DNA of 64,000 bases from Amphimedon queenslandica (lineage: Eukaryota > Porifera > Demospongiae > Haplosclerida > Niphatidae), in the NCBI RefSeq assembly GCF_000090795.2, contig NW_003546245.1, forward strand, positions 110,905-174,904, in the 5' to 3' direction. The notes beneath the pieces are model-generated. The model worked only from the letters and a program-made list of their open reading frames with translations. It did not search any database and was not told the DNA's origin. The stretch's first letter is position 1, and every line of letters begins with the position of its first letter. Both the position numbers and the translations under genes were made by a program. Positions 43,810 to 56,788 of the stretch are shown here, piece by piece.

Positions 43810-45531
43810 TTACCAAGACAAGAGATTATTTTCTTCAATATTAAAAATATCTTTGGTAGTTTTTCTTTTCTTTTTTACATTTTCAATGGACACTACTCCA
43901 GATCTACCACGCTTTCTCTTCTTTGCAAGAATAGGCTTAGCCTCTTTCTTCATTTCACTATCATCTGATGCTGCTTCATTTACAGCTGGTCGAGTTTCTG
44001 TTACTTTTGTTGTGATGGCTGCTGCTTCTTCTGGTTTTAGTTTAATCTCAGCAACTGCTTCTTCTCTCATTAGTTTTCCTAACTTAAATCCATCTAATAC
44101 ATGTAACCGAGGCAACCAGCGTCTAATCTATAAACAAACTTAAACAAATATTATAATCACTATAATTACCTTATCTGTGTATTCAGTGATTGGGTTTCCC
44201 TTTAGATTAAGGTTCTTTAAGTTGGTCAGCGATTTAAGGCAATCCACACAACTGATGGAATTCTGTCCTAAATCAAGAATTTGAAGTCTAAAAAACAAAA
44301 TAAAACAAAATAAAATGATGATTGGATTACCTTTTATTATACTGTATGTCTTGAGGTATGTATGCGATATTATTACCAGTTAATCTTAATTCTAACAATA
44401 AACTGTTGCCCTAATAATAAAAGTAAACATTAATGAGCATACATAACCAGCTAACAGCTGCTACATGTTAGTACAATAGAGTTTATAGTTACATAAAGTA
44501 ATATTTTGTACAAGTAACCCTTCAATAGCACAGGGACCCATTCATTCTTTCTATCTAATTATAACTGATGATTGTACAGTAGTGAATATTATTACCTTTG
44601 TGCTTGGTGCTGTAGCTAGTTTATTGAATGATAGTGATAACTTGGTGAGATTGGATAATGAGGTGACATCAATTGATTCAAATAAATTATTAGATAATAC
44701 TAAAAAATAATAGTAATACTAAACAATAATAATAATTTTATTTTTATTTTTTATTTATTTATTTATTTTTAATAATGATTAACAATAATAACAGTACAGA
44801 TAATAACAACAACAACTGTGATAAAGGTAAAAATAGGACAGAATTGTAGAATAGGTTAGGAGAGAATAAGGGAAAGATAGTGGAAAGTAAAGAATAGAGC
44901 AAAGAGTTTTTAAAGCTTACAAATAAAATAAAATATACTATAAATTTTGTTATAATAATAATAGTAATAATCACCCTCTCTTACTTAGTGTGTTAAGATC
45001 AACTAGCATAGAAAGTGAAGGTAGTTTAGTTAATTGGTTATCATTTAATATCAGGGCCTTTAGATCTATCATAGCTGATAATTTAAAACTAATTAATAAC
45101 AACTCACTTGTTAATTTCATTATATCATCACAGCTTGTTAAAGAATTATGACTTGCATTTAATACTAATAATTACAATAATAATAATAATAATAATAATA
45201 ATAATCATTACAATCTTACCGACTAAATTTCTCAAATGTTCTATGCCTCTAATTGATACGAGCATATTATATGATAAATTTAGCCACGTCACAGAAAAAA
45301 AACTTCCTAAAATTAATTATATAATTATAATAATTGATATTAATTTACTTATTCCTTTCATATTAATTAACTTATTATGAGAAACATTAAGCTTCTGAAT
45401 ATCTGAGCTCTTCCTAATAAATAAGATCACGTGATGCTGGTATTTTGTCCTTACTCAAGATCCTTTAGAGTAGCTAGTTCTTGTCTTGAGGCTGTTAGCG
45501 TATTTTTCTCTTCTTGTTTTGCTGTAGCCAT
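43810..45531 (-). CDS. Leucine-rich repeat protein with basic nuclear-type C-terminus
   Basis: A multi-exon gene starting at 45531 (MATAKQEEKNTLTASRQELA). Eight or so SDS22-type LRRs follow (LNVSHNKLINMKG, WLNLSYNMLVSIRGIEHL, ALILNDNQLTKLPSL, KLSLSFNKLATAP, ILDLGQNSISCVDCL, NLKGNPIT), capped by RLHVLDGFKLGKLMREEAVA. The tail has LAKKRKRGRSG and VKKKRKTTKDIF, likely nuclear localisation signals, and ends NIEENNLLSW. The LRR-cap layout is common in LRRC proteins; I cannot name the orthologue. It is divergent from NCLX with 101 bases between starts. Confidence 0.75.
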
Positions 45532-45632
45532 TTCTAGCTATTATACATCTACATGTGATCAACTGGGCGTGGCTGAATCCAACACCCACGCATAGATTAA
45601 TGCTGATAGTGATAAAGATCAGATGACCTTAG

Positions 45633-48600
45633 ATGAAAATGAGGCAGAGAAGACAAAGCGTGAGGATTATTAGCATCGTATCTGCTCTTCTCTTTATCTT
45701 TCTTTACACTGGCTTTAAAAATGGAGGGAGAGATGGGCTCAGTCTCAGTAATAGTGACATTCAGCCAGAACTAGCTACCACACGGAAGTTACTTGGATTT
45801 GGTCACAGTTCTGCGCCAATCTGTCAGTCGGATTCTGATAATGGCGGGGACCAGGACAATGCTAACTGCTCTCATCCTTTGCATAAAAACAATTCTTGTC
45901 AATTCGTTAAAGATAATTGTGGAGATGATGTAGCCCTCTTCGACTATCTGGCCTTTGTCGCCTGCTCTCTTCATCATGTGAAAGTAGAGCCGATCTATTG
46001 TAAACTGTTATTGTTTATCTTTAATTTTATGTAGCCGATAGCTTATATTATATTAGCATTATGGCTGGTGTATCTCATTTCCTTGTTAGCGACGACAGTA
46101 AGAGAGAGAGAAAGGAGGAGGAGGAGAAAGAGTGGTGAATCTTGCTAATGATATTCATACTTTTTCCTTCACAGGCTGATTATTTTTTTGTACCACCTCT
46201 TAATTTACTATCCGATAAACTGAAACTGTCCCCAAGTATTGCTGGAATTACTCTGTTAGCTATTGGAAATGGTAAGCTCATTTTTGGGCGGGGCTTGTCT
46301 GATAATTGCTATAGTCTAAATTTTGAGCAGCTGCTTTAAAAATTCGTAAAAAAATCCAAACTTGGTCGGAATGAGCTCAAATTTTCTATGCAACATAAGA
46401 ACATGTATATGTATCAGAAAAAAATATAAAAATTAAGAAATTTTTCCTTTTCAATTTTGGCGAAATTTGGTCTGAGACCATGTACTATAGTACAGGGACT
46501 TTTACCCAATTTTGGAACAACTTTAAAAATTTGTGAAAATGAGCTCAAAGTTTCTACATGACATAAGAACATAATTTCGTTGCCAGTTTTGATTAAAAGC
46601 ATAAAGATTATTATTTATATTTATTTATTACTAATTAGGTGCTCCTGATGTTTTTACTGCCTTCTCCGCTCTTAAAAATGGAGACCTGCCACTAGTCCTT
46701 GGGTCAGTCACAATATAAGATACAGTAACATGATTAAACTCTCCCTCTCCTCTTCTCTCCCTCTCCTCTCCCCCTACTCTATGCAGTGCCCTCATTGGTG
46801 CATCAATATTTATCTCGACTGTTGTCTTGGGTAGCGTTATATTAATAACTAAAGTGACCTCAGACACAATAGGTCAGTAAATTATTATTTAATTATTTTA
46901 TTCAAATTATATATTTCAGATAAGATTGATTTTACTCGTGACGTAGTGGCCTACATTGTGGTTGTAGCTACAGTTATACTGGTAGCTTTTGATGGACTGG
47001 TAACACTGAACTGTATTCATCCTGTAGTGATTATTGTTGTTAGGTTGAACTCTATGAAGCAATATTCTTCCCCATTATATACATTGTTTATATAGCAGCT
47101 GCTATAATCATAGGATACTTAAGAGTGAGCTGCTATTGTTGTTGATGATGATTGTTGTTTGTTGTTTGTTGTTGTTGTTGTTTGTTGTTTATAGACTGCA
47201 TGGAAAAAACATAAAGAATCAAAGAATGGAACTAGCATACAGACTGATATTGATAAAGGTGATAGTGCTATAGAATGTGCTGATGAATCAAGGCCATTAA
47301 TAGAAGGTACGTCAATAGTTATTGATAGTTATCAATAGTTATAAATGGTTATTAATGGCTATTAATAGCGTCCAATAATATACTAGGAACTGAAGTAAAG
47401 GAAAAAGAGAAAGAGAGACTGGAACTCGAAGGGTTAACATTTGTGAGTATGATTAATTATTATTCATTAATACCTGTGTTTATTAATTTATTAGCCGAGG
47501 GGGCGTAACATTGCCGTAAAGATACAGTGGTTTCTTGAGCTACCTTTCAGCTTGTTGAGATGGATATCTATACCACCTTGCTGCCATGTGAGTCAAACAA
47601 TCTGATTGGTCGACCATCATTGCCTTACAATAGGACGGTAAATGGTCGGAGTGGCATCGCTGGTTTGCTGTTAGTTCTCCGATTCCAATGATTGTGATAC
47701 TGGCTATCACAGCTGGTGGCTGGTCTGCTTTTACTTATCCAATTGAATCAACCAAATTCCCACTTATTGTTATATTCTTTATTATAGGTAAAATATACTA
47801 TTGTGCTTACATCTTATATTTTATTGTTGTTGATATAGGTATAATATTATCAATAGTGTTGTATTTTGTTATTGGTAAGACTAAACCTCACTGGATAGTC
47901 CAGTCACTATTAGGACTGGCTGGATTCATCATGTCAATTGCTTGGCTCAACATTGAAGCTAATGAAGTCGTCAGTCTCCTCGAAGCTTTCGGACTTGCTT
48001 TTAGCATTGATACAGGTAGGTAAATATAGTATGATATTTCTTCATTTAAATAAACATTTTATTTTTTATTAGCAATCCTTGGTCTCACAGTACTGGCTAT
48101 TGGTAATTCAGTAGGCGATTGGGTCGCTGACACAGCAGTAGCAAGGGCCGGTGAGCCAGGTATGGGCGTGGCTTCATGTTTTGGGTCTCCCCTACTTAAC
48201 GATGTCCTGGGTCTCAGCGTTGCCTTGATAGTGAGTATAACTGATAGAACTGACCTCTCTATCTTTCATTCACTGTTATTATAATAATTACGAAAAAATT
48301 TATTCATAGATTAGTAGTACACAATTTATCATGCACTGTTAACAGCAAATTCATTTACTATAATTATTACTTATATTTATATTATTTGTATATATTACTA
48401 TTATCTTGTTTTAGGCAAAGATTGGTATTTATGACAAAGGGAAGTCATTTCCAATTTGCATCCAAAGCAGAGAGTACGTGAAAGTGAAGCTTTCGTGGAT
48501 ATTTTTATCTTTTTCACTTATTCTGAGTGCACTGGTATTCCCACTCTTTAAATTTAGTCCTCCTAGGTAATAATAATAATAATAATAATAATAATTATGG

Positions 48601-48829
48601 CGTTTTAATGCCTGTATGTGGTCCTGCCGATTTGCTGCTCTTCCTCCGCAAGTCGATGGGCTTGTTTGACTCTTTTATAGTTTCTCTTTTCTCTCCTCTA
48701 TCCTCTTCTTTCATCCCCTCCTCGTTTATTTTCCTGTCTGCTTTCTGTAGTTCTTCTAATTCTCTAAGGGCCACTCCCTTTTTTTTCTATGTTATTGTTT
48801 ACCCCTTTGTGTCTTATTGCATAATAATG

Positions 48830-48892
<63 letters not shown>

Positions 48893-49014
48893 GTTAATAT
48901 GTTTTTGTTGTTTATAGGGCATATGGTCTTGTTCTGATATACATCTACATTGTGTTTATGTTATTTTCTGTATTGGATGAATTGGACATATTGAAGTTTT
49001 ATTATTACTTGTAA
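45633..49014 (+). CDS. SLC8B1: NCLX, mitochondrial sodium/lithium/calcium exchanger
   Basis: About ten exons; start at 45633 (MKMRQRRQ) or 45639. An N-terminal hydrophobic segment is followed by a Cys-containing loop (CQFVKDNCGDDVALFDYLAF). The first alpha repeat is SIAGITLLAIGNGAPDVFTA; the second is LGLTVLAIGNSVGDWVADTA. These carry the ion-binding GNGAPD and GNS-GD pairs. TM segments precede and follow, and a hydrophilic loop lies between (47200-47440). The product is about 590 residues, as for NCLX (SLC8B1), which extrudes Ca2+ from mitochondria in exchange for Na+ or Li+. One intron at 46265-46640 holds satellite family 2. Confidence 0.9.
46330..46580 (+). repeat. Satellite family 2, array c (single diverged unit) in an NCLX intron
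   Basis: One and a part units in forward orientation: a core GGAATGAGCTCAAATTTTCT, then an imperfect palindrome near 46478-46500 (CCATGTACTATAGTACAGGG). Confidence 0.85.
48824..48890. repeat. (TAA)n microsatellite in an NCLX intron
   Basis: More than 20 TAA triplets just before the last NCLX exon. Confidence 0.93.
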
Positions 49015-49152
49015 AAAGCTTTATTTTTAAATATTTTATAGTAGCTACATGTACATTTGTATGATAATACTACCCAAAAAAGGATAAAGGAGTGGCTTTA
49101 TAAACTTTAATAACTTGCAATTAAGCACATTCAATTTGAGATTGATCTGAAG

Positions 49153-50243
49153 ATGATTCTTTCTTCTCTTGCCCTCTTTATCTTTCTTTTTCTTGGAAGT
49201 AGTGGAGAAGAAAGCTGCAGACATGTCCTAAGGTAAGATACTGGACTCAGTAGAATGAGTTATAGTAGCCTGTGTCACATTTCTTTGCAGCAGTAGATCT
49301 AATGGCAGTCCAGCTATTACGAGAATTAATAGAGAAAATAGCACTAGTTGTCAAAATGGAGATATTTTATGGAGTAATCTACTCTCGTCTTCATCGTCAC
49401 ATATAGTTCAATTCACGAAGAATCACTCTCCTTTCTCGCTCTGTCTTCATTATCAGGAGACAGGATTCACTATGGTGCAGTTGAAGGGAAAAGCAAAAAG
49501 GGAGATAGGAAGAAGAGGAGAAGGACCTCAGTGTATCCAATCGCACTGTAATCACGTGTCTCTGTTGATCAAAACTAGAAAAGGATCATCATTAAACAAA
49601 CTGTCTTATTCACTGCGGCCTAGCAATGGTGAGAGTTAAAGTCATACTGCTGTTGTTATTGTCATTTTATCAATGTGCTATCATGTACTATAGATTGTGC
49701 AAGATGTTCAGATAGTTGCATGGAAAAGATACTTTGTAGTAGCGATTACAGTAAGTTGAACCTGACTCGTAGTATAATGAGCCTAATGAGAGAAAGAGAC
49801 AGGTGGGGCTGAGTAAGAGGAGGGGGTTTACTTTTGCTGTCATAACTAATGTCACTTTGATCTCTCTTGCAGTATTTATAGGTCTTGTGAGAAAATCCAA
49901 TCTGCTATCAGATAATTCTAGTTTATACAAATCATCAATAGAAGTTCAAAACTATCTCAGATACAATAACTCGTATATATTGGATAGTGGAAGGAGTACA
50001 TGTACAAGATCGCCCTCACAATTTGCACTAAACTCAGAATATGCCATACCGAGTACAGGCATCGTTAGTGTGTTTGGCAAATGCAAGCTAAAGGAGGGCC
50101 AGAAGTACTTCATCGGAAGCAATCTGAAGCTAGGATACTTGTCAAAGCCTCGGTTGATGCTTGGCTGTGCTCAGGAAGATGTTAATTTCATGTTATATCA
50201 TTTGAACAAGCTTCTCTTACATAATACTAATACTTGTTGCTGA
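49153..50243 (+). CDS. Secreted protein of unknown function, possible NTR-like C-terminus
   Basis: Four to five exons. It starts MILSSLALFIFLFLGSSGEE, a clear signal peptide. The middle has CQNGDILWSN, FSLCLHYQE and GPQCIQSHCNHV; the next exon is Cys-rich (DCARCSDSCMEKILCSSDY). The last exon reads VFIGLVRKSNLL, then GKCKLKEGQKYFIGSNLKLG and LMLGCAQEDVN. A Cys followed by a short beta-rich unit with GQKYFIG recalls netrin/TIMP (NTR) domains, but this is a weak resemblance. No membrane anchor; ends NTNTCC. No family recognised with confidence. Confidence 0.6.
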
Positions 50244-50353
50244 CCACAACCATGTCCCCCCTCTCTCTCTGTTTATCAGTCTTTGTCACTTTACTATTGT
50301 CATTATGTTATATATATTATTATTACTCATTTATAATCATTATATACAATATT

Positions 50354-51208
50354 TTATTGGAAATTTTGTAAAGGAACACACTGTCGTGGTTGGGTAGGGT
50401 TCCTGCATAAAGGACAGTTCCCTTTCTCACTGACCCACTCTATGATGCAGCTCCAGCAGTACAAATGACCGCAAGGAGGTACTGTGGGGCACGTACAATT
50501 CTCAAGACATAGGGAACATTTTATTGAAGATACAACAGCACCATTAGTCGCACCAGCTTTGTTAAGAATGTCCTTAGTCTCTTCATCTCTACTCCATACA
50601 CTGCTCTTGATCCTTGTCATTAATTTAATAGCTAATTGTAGCATTATGAGTAGGCCTAACAGCTTATATGGATTGGGTGGTGTCGCTGTTAGTGAGTATC
50701 TTATCATTATGTATCTGATACTTGTTATCCTCTTGCTCAACCATTGATAGACACCAAACAGATAGAAAAAAGATAAATGAATTTGATTTGATATTTTCAT
50801 TATTTCTTCAACATTCCCCATGACATACTCCATGGTCCTATTGGTAGTGTACTTCCTAATAAGCCCCGCCCCCCTCTCAAGGACATATCGACCCACCACA
50901 TGTAACACTACAGACACTATCCTTCTACTAATGGACGGTATAGCCGGCCCGTTGGTTTGCACTATATTGCAATATTCTTCCCCCAGAGTCTGATTACCAT
51001 TCAGAGTAGTTAGTGAATAATACAATAGCTCAGCCAGGAGCTGTAATTCTCTCTGATACAGTAGCCAGTATCTTCTTGGCAGCAATGGCTCCGTCAGGTC
51101 AGAGAGTAGGGAAGTAACGTAGTCACGGTAATAGAGGTCCTTTTGGTTGCTACGAACAAGCTCGGGAGTTCCTGCTGGATAAAACTCTAGCTTCCTAGCT
51201 GCCGCCAT
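50354..51208 (-). CDS. PEX10: PEX10, peroxisomal RING E3 ligase
   Basis: A single exon of 284 residues. The N-terminal PEX2/10/12-type helical domain (YRDYVTSLLSDLTEPLLPRR, LLAELLYYSLTTL, YVLERGAGLIRKY) is followed by membrane helices and a C-terminal C3HC4 RING: CSLCLENCTCPTVPPCGHLY, then CWSCIIEW and CPLCR. With PEX2 and PEX12 it forms the peroxisomal ubiquitin channel that recycles PEX5. Length and domain order fit. The start is 51 bases from the divergent B3GNTL1 start. Confidence 0.9.
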   Translation of the reverse strand: MAAARKLEFYPAGTPELVRSNQKDLYYRDYVTSLLSDLTEPLLPRRYWLLYQRELQLLAELLYYSLTTLNGNQTLGEEYCNIVQTNGPAIPSISRRIVSVVLHVVGRYVLERGAGLIRKYTTNRTMEYVMGNVEEIMKISNQIHLSFFYLFGVYQWLSKRITSIRYIMIRYSLTATPPNPYKLLGLLIMLQLAIKLMTRIKSSVWSRDEETKDILNKAGATNGAVVSSIKCSLCLENCTCPTVPPCGHLYCWSCIIEWVSEKGNCPLCRNPTQPRQCVPLQNFQ

Positions 51209-51259
51209 TTTGAATAATTAAATCGGAGCCACGCCCAAAATGAATTAATTAATAGGACA

Positions 51260-52973
51260 ATGGTAGATGTTGTAAGTAGATTTTGATTTCAATAATAATA
51301 ATAATAATATTTAATTAGAGTGTTATAATACCAGTGTATAACTCAGCTCAGTGGTTACAAGAGACACTAGAGTCCTTATTGGTCCAAAGATTTACTGGAA
51401 AATGGGAAGTATCAATATACAACGACTCTTCAACGGTAAGGAGGAGGAGACAGAGATACCAATATAGTCTAATACATTATGCTAAAGGATAATTCAATGG
51501 ACATAATAAAGAGCTATAAAGATAAGTTCATATCCAATGGGATTGGATATGTAATAGGATCAGATGAATCCACATCAAAACCTAAAGGAGGTTGGCACAC
51601 ACACAGAGTTACTCACTAAACGTACCATATGCATTTACAAGTTACAAGTACAAGCAATACTTGATGTGTTGGCATTAATTATTATTATTATTTACTATCT
51701 TGTGGTCTGTTTGATGTGGGCTCAGTTGGGTATACAAGAAATAAGGCCATATCTCAATCATCAGGTGACTACCTTTGTCTACAGGACTCCGTTAGTGCAA
51801 TATTTACAACTGTTTGCATTAATATTGAATTAAATGTAATATTATTATTGCAGGATGATCTAATGTTAGAAAATAGAATATTACTACAATATCAACAAGC
51901 GGACGATCACACAGTAAGAGGAGAGTGAGAGAGGAAGAGAGTGAGAGGTCATTGATAATGGCTTACAGCTGGTAGGTAGTAGATTTATTCGTGAACCGAC
52001 CGACTCAACAATTAGATACACAAAATGGGCCAATACACTAAACTCAAAACAACTATACACTCAAGTAAATGAAATAAAAACAAAATAATAATAATAATAA
52101 TAATAATAATAGGCATTCACATCATTTGGTCCTACATTGATAATACCAACATGGTTCATGTCAAGGAGACTGTTTAATAAATACGGACCATTTGATGAAA
52201 CTGGACAAGTAATCAAATAAAATAAATAGCTATTGATTGATTTCTAATTATAGGGGACTCCTGAGGATTTAATATTATTTTATAATTTAATTAGAGGACG
52301 GGAAAGAGGAGAGGGGGTTGAACTGAAACGTGTTGATGAGCCACTGATTGTATACAGATACCATATTAATAATACTACACTCAGCATTAATGAGTAATAG
52401 AGAAATGAATTACTGTACTATTACTATCATCATCATCATCATCATCATCATTATTATTATTATTATTGTATAATAGAGAGACAATATGGGAGCTGAGAGT
52501 TAAAGCACTAGAAGAACACGTTTTATCAAAATGGAAGTATTTTACAATATGGAATGCTGGAAAGCAAGGAAGGAGATTGTACAGAACAATATCTGAAGAA
52601 AATAAGCTCAAAGTAAAGGCATAAAGTGTTAATAAAATAATAATAATAATCAGGTGAAATCCTTTTGTGATGTTGATAGCAAGAAGATCGATAAAGGACA
52701 TTATACTTATGAAGAAAGCAAGGTTTAGTCAAGCTAATAATAGTTTAATATTAATTATTATCAGGAGAAAGAAAAGCCTAAAGTGCCAATAGTGCACTTT
52801 ACCAAAGCCACACCTCCTTTTATAATCTGCATTAAATGGGTAATCTAATAGCCACACCCACACAATACATTGTTATTATTATTATTATGCAGGAACTCAC
52901 TGGCGGTGAATTTGAAAATAATTTATTGTCGTTAAATCTAATTGAAGGAATAGACTATTATAATTTCAGTTAA
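51260..52973 (+). CDS. B3GNTL1: B3GNTL1-type family 2 glycosyltransferase
   Basis: About eight exons; the first codes only for MVDV. The GT-A fold begins [20 protein letters not shown] and has [29 protein letters not shown] and the DSDD metal-binding motif, then [20 protein letters not shown] and TPEDL. The C-terminal part [20 protein letters not shown] and FCDVDSKKI...GHYTYEES is specific to B3GNTL1 (predicted beta-1,3-N-acetylglucosaminyltransferase-like 1). It lacks a signal or TM segment, so cytosolic action is likely. The true acceptor is unknown even in vertebrates. Confidence 0.9.
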
Positions 52974-53069
52974 TAACTATCAATAACCACTATTGCCTCA
53001 TTTTTCTTGTTCAGTTTCTGTCTTTGGTGGTACTATTAATAATAAAAATTATTTTTTAAAAGTTCAAAT

Positions 53070-53310
53070 TCAGCGTGGCTTACAAACGTATTTATCAGGC
53101 CAGTTTTCCATTTCTTCCAAACTTTTGGCGGTCCATGGGCTAAGTAACACAATTAATGGACCTTTATAAAGTAACAAGGAGAGAATGACGTAGGAAAATG
53201 TGCCATTCTGTTTTTCTACCTGTTGCTCCAAATACAACAGAGACAACCAGGACAGGCTGCCTCTCCCAAGCCATCTTTAACCAGTTCCAACTCGCTCTAA
53301 AGGCAGACAT
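53070..53310 (-). CDS. NDUFA3: NDUFA3, complex I accessory subunit
   Basis: Two exons (53310-53220 and 53161-53070) give 60 residues: SWNWLKMAWERQPVLVVSVV, then FGATGPLIVLLSPW. The LK-AW-(K/R)-PVLVVS-VVG pattern followed by a single TM is the NDUFA3 signature. Vertebrate NDUFA3 is about 84 residues, so this one has a short C-terminus ending YVCKPR. It is a one-pass inner-membrane subunit of NADH dehydrogenase. Confidence 0.75.
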
Positions 53311-53447
53311 TTTTTCATTAATAACCAGTAAAATAAATAACCCGTTGTCCGTATCAACAAAATTAATAATCAAGATGGCGGTTTATTGTGAAACTAATAA
53401 TTTACTAATCTGTATACTATAAACACGTGCTGCCACGTGGTATAGTG

Positions 53448-55235
53448 TTACTCTTCGTTAGTTAGGACTCTGTGTGATTGTCTAGGTATTACTAGACACT
53501 CGTTGTTCTCTATAGTAATTTCATGAACTAGTCCACGGAACCTATACTTCACTCTTAGGTATTTCTTCTCCCCAATGCAAGGATCATAAAAACCAGGAAT
53601 GATGCTCTTTGCCGTTTCCCTAAGGACCAGTTTTGAATCAGCCACTAAGCACTGTAGAGGTACACGTACATCAATGACTTTAGGTAGCCCCATAGGATCA
53701 TGAGATGCAGTAGTAGAGAACAAAGACCCGTACCATGCTTCTAATATTATTAGTCCATGGCGTGACTGCTCGTTGGTTTGAATTCTTTCGACAGTCTCCA
53801 TCATCAGATCAACTGCTGATTCTGCCTCTCTTCTCCTCTCCTTCATTTCTCTTTCTCTCTCCATTCTTATTTCCTCCGTCTCTTTAACTTTATAAAATCT
53901 CAACAGCGGCCCAAGTGCAAGTATTTTTAATATGCCATACAGACCCAATGGAACAAGGCTGGCCATCATGATAGACATTACATCGACATAGGGCGATACT
54001 TGTACTTTTACAACATAATTCATTGAGGCACGGATGAATTGTAGACGCAACTGAACACCGTCAGAAGCTGATAAGTTGACACGCCCACCAACTTGCGTCA
54101 ATTTAGAGATATTGTGATCCACAGAGTAAGAGAGAGAAGGTCCCCTAGTCCCAATACGACCGCTCAGTGTAAGCATGTACAAATCAACAGGTTTCATGCA
54201 TAGCGCTAACTGTAGGTATGATCTATTGTAACCAATCATGACATCAGATGATAGAACGGCCTTTTCTGTTATCTGCCTTGATAAAGACACACCCACTGTG
54301 TTCCCGGACTCCTTAATGTGAAACGTGCTAGTCGTTTTGTCGTCTAGTTTACGAGAGAGATGGGTATTTAATAAAACACCGACACCAAATGGTGGCATCC
54401 AATGCAGGACATTCTCTCCAGTGATGTACATGTTGTTGGTAATGTTACGATAATAATCGAAACCGACCGAAGGTAACCGTCCCACATTACCAGAGACCTT
54501 GACCCAATTATGCTGACCTAAGTCCTGCCTAACGCTAGCTGTTAGACCAGTGTATGGTCGACTGGCTCGTACTGTTGACAGCAAGGACCCGGTCAGTAAT
54601 AAGGTAGCACTTTTACTTAACGAGGAACTGACGCTTTGTTGAGCGTACGCATCAGTTACTCTAATTGATGCCCACCCCCTCTCCCCACTAGTGAAATCAG
54701 TGGCGTCTAACGAAACTTTGTAGAGACCCTGTGGGTTCACCTCTTGGATGTAAGTCCGCTCGTCAAAAAGGTTTTTAAGTTTTTCATATTCATCAATCAG
54801 TTCAGTGGGCAGGGAGGTACGCTCTATCAGTGCTCGGTCATTCTCTACTCCTTTCTTTCCTCTTATATCGTAAACTGAGCGTAATCTGCTGTCACTCAGT
54901 ATCTGATAGGCTTCTTGTATTCTTTTGAAGAACCTTGACGCAATCTCTTGTTTCTCTTTGTCCTGATATCTAAATAATTTTTAAAAATTATAAATGAAAC
55001 ACTCATTTTATTAGTCATTTCATAAATCTTTTTCCATGCACCTAAATTATAATTAATTAATTAGCCCCGCCCCTAACCTATCTGGGTGGTATATTTTGCA
55101 GAGTCGCCTGTAAGCTGAGCGTATTTCCTCGGGACTAGCAGTCCTTGATACGTTCAACAAAGTGTAGTACTCGTCTTGGTCTTCTAATGCGAGCTCTCGA
55201 TCAAGTAGAGATTGCTCCTCTCCTCCAGCCGCCAT
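53448..55235 (-). CDS. DNAJC11: DNAJC11, mitochondrial J-domain protein
   Basis: Two exons. The first (55235-55078) has the J-domain start [20 protein letters not shown] and [12 protein letters not shown] with the HPD motif. The second (about 54967-53448) continues the J domain ([11 protein letters not shown]), then [15 protein letters not shown], a beta-barrel-like middle, TM-like [20 protein letters not shown], and a DUF3395 end: [37 protein letters not shown] and IPRQSHRV. Known members sit at the mitochondrial outer membrane and join the MICOS/SAM bridge that shapes cristae. Length about 540 residues, as expected. Confidence 0.92.
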
Positions 55236-55317
55236 CTTTATTCAGGTGTCTCCTAGTGCGCATGCCCAGTGATCAGTGAACACGTGCTTCACAGCAGAAT
55301 AAGTGTAAGCCATGGCT

Positions 55318-55402
55318 GCCCTCTCTTTCTTTGTCTTTAAGTTTATTTATATCAATAGGTTGTTTGCCCGTTACTTTTTAAAGCAGTACTTGTTCAATAA
55401 AG
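55318..55402 (+). promoter_or_regulatory. RPSA 5' leader with pyrimidine tract (TOP-like)
   Basis: The pyrimidine stretch CCCTCTCTTTCTTTGTCTTT lies about 65 bases before the RPSA start. Ribosomal protein mRNAs usually begin in such a tract, which puts their translation under TOR control. The exact transcription start is not known here. Confidence 0.4.
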
Positions 55403-56680
55403 ATGTCTGGAGGCCTTGATATTTTTGCATTGACGGAGGATGACGTCACAAAGATGCTCTCAGCAGGAGTCCACCTAGGGGATGCTAATATTAATTACCA
55501 AATGAGCAGTTATGTGTATAAAGTCAGGTCTGACGGTGAGATTTATAATTTTAATTAATTAGTGGGTGCGGTTTGTAATTAATTAGGTACCGCTATTATT
55601 AACCTTCGTAAAACTTGGGAGAAACTATTACTGGCCGCACGGGTCATTGCCGCTATTGAAAACCCTGCTGATATATGTGTCATATCTAACGGTAACTTGG
55701 GACAGGTAAGCTCCCTCATTAATGGTTGTTCCTGTAATGGGCATTATTTAGAGAGCAATATTGAAATTCTCAAAGTACGTGGGATGCTCCCCTGTTGCTG
55801 GTCGGTTTACTCCTGGTACTTTCACCAATCAAATTCAAAAGGCATTTCGTGAGCCACGCCTGCTTGTTGTTGCCGATCCTCTCCTTGATCATCAGGTGGG
55901 TGTGGTTATTAACTGGTTGTCATAGCATTAATTTTTTCAGCCAATCACTGAAGCCTCTTATGTCAATATCCCGGTGATTTCATTCTGCAACAGCAGCTCA
56001 ACTGTTCGTTATGTTGACGTGGCAATACCTTGTAATACTAATGTAAGTATTTTAATAATAACATCATTATTTATTTGTTTGTTTGTTTGTTTGTTTAGGG
56101 TAAACACTCTCAAGGTCTAATGTGGTGGATGTTAGCTCGTGAGGTTTTACGTTTGAAAGGAGAACTGAGCCGTGATATGCCATGGGACATTGTACCTGAT
56201 CTGTTCTTCTACAGGGACCCTGAAGATGTATGTGTGATTGTGAGAGAGAGGGAGAGTTCCTCTTTCTGTTTTAGGTTGAGAAAGAGGAGCAGGCTAAAGC
56301 TGAGCAAGAGCTCCTCCTTCAACAAGAAGGTTGGAACACTGGAGCTACTGATACTGTCGCTGAAGACCAATGGAATGACCCTAGTGCGTATTAATGATGA
56401 TGTTTATAATAATAATGAATATTGATTAGGTAGTAATTGGGGTGAGGGTACTACAGCTCCATCAGTACCTGCTCCAGCTGCTAGTGGCCAACCAACTCAA
56501 CCACCTGGTATAAGTAGTACTGCTCCTTTTGGTGAGCAGGATTGGAACATGGGGCCTACGACCACTACCAAAGACTGGGGGGCAGATGAGGGAGGAGAAT
56601 GGAGCAACACTGATACCAATGTATGTTTATTTATTGTTTTGTTTATTTGTTGTTTGTTTGTTTGTTAGGTTAATTGGTAA
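55403..56680 (+). CDS. RPSA: 40S ribosomal protein SA (uS2)
   Basis: About seven exons. [20 protein letters not shown], then [59 protein letters not shown] and [11 protein letters not shown], then [16 protein letters not shown]: these are nearly invariant uS2 segments. The acidic, Trp-rich tail ([26 protein letters not shown]) ends VNW. It is a core protein of the small ribosomal subunit, also known as the laminin receptor precursor. Length about 300 residues. The last intron separates only the final codons (VNW). Confidence 0.96.
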
Positions 56681-56788
56681 CGAGGTACATAAGAGACTAT
56701 GAAAGAAGAGAATCATTTTGTCTATTTTCTCTTGTAAAGATTAATAAATAAAAATTAATAACAAGAAATATGATACGATGACAACAGA

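Noticed and set aside
48527-48937. 136-codon plus frame with Asn and Ile runs
   Set aside because: An NCLX exon end plus intron and TAA microsatellites; the frame does not continue the exchanger.
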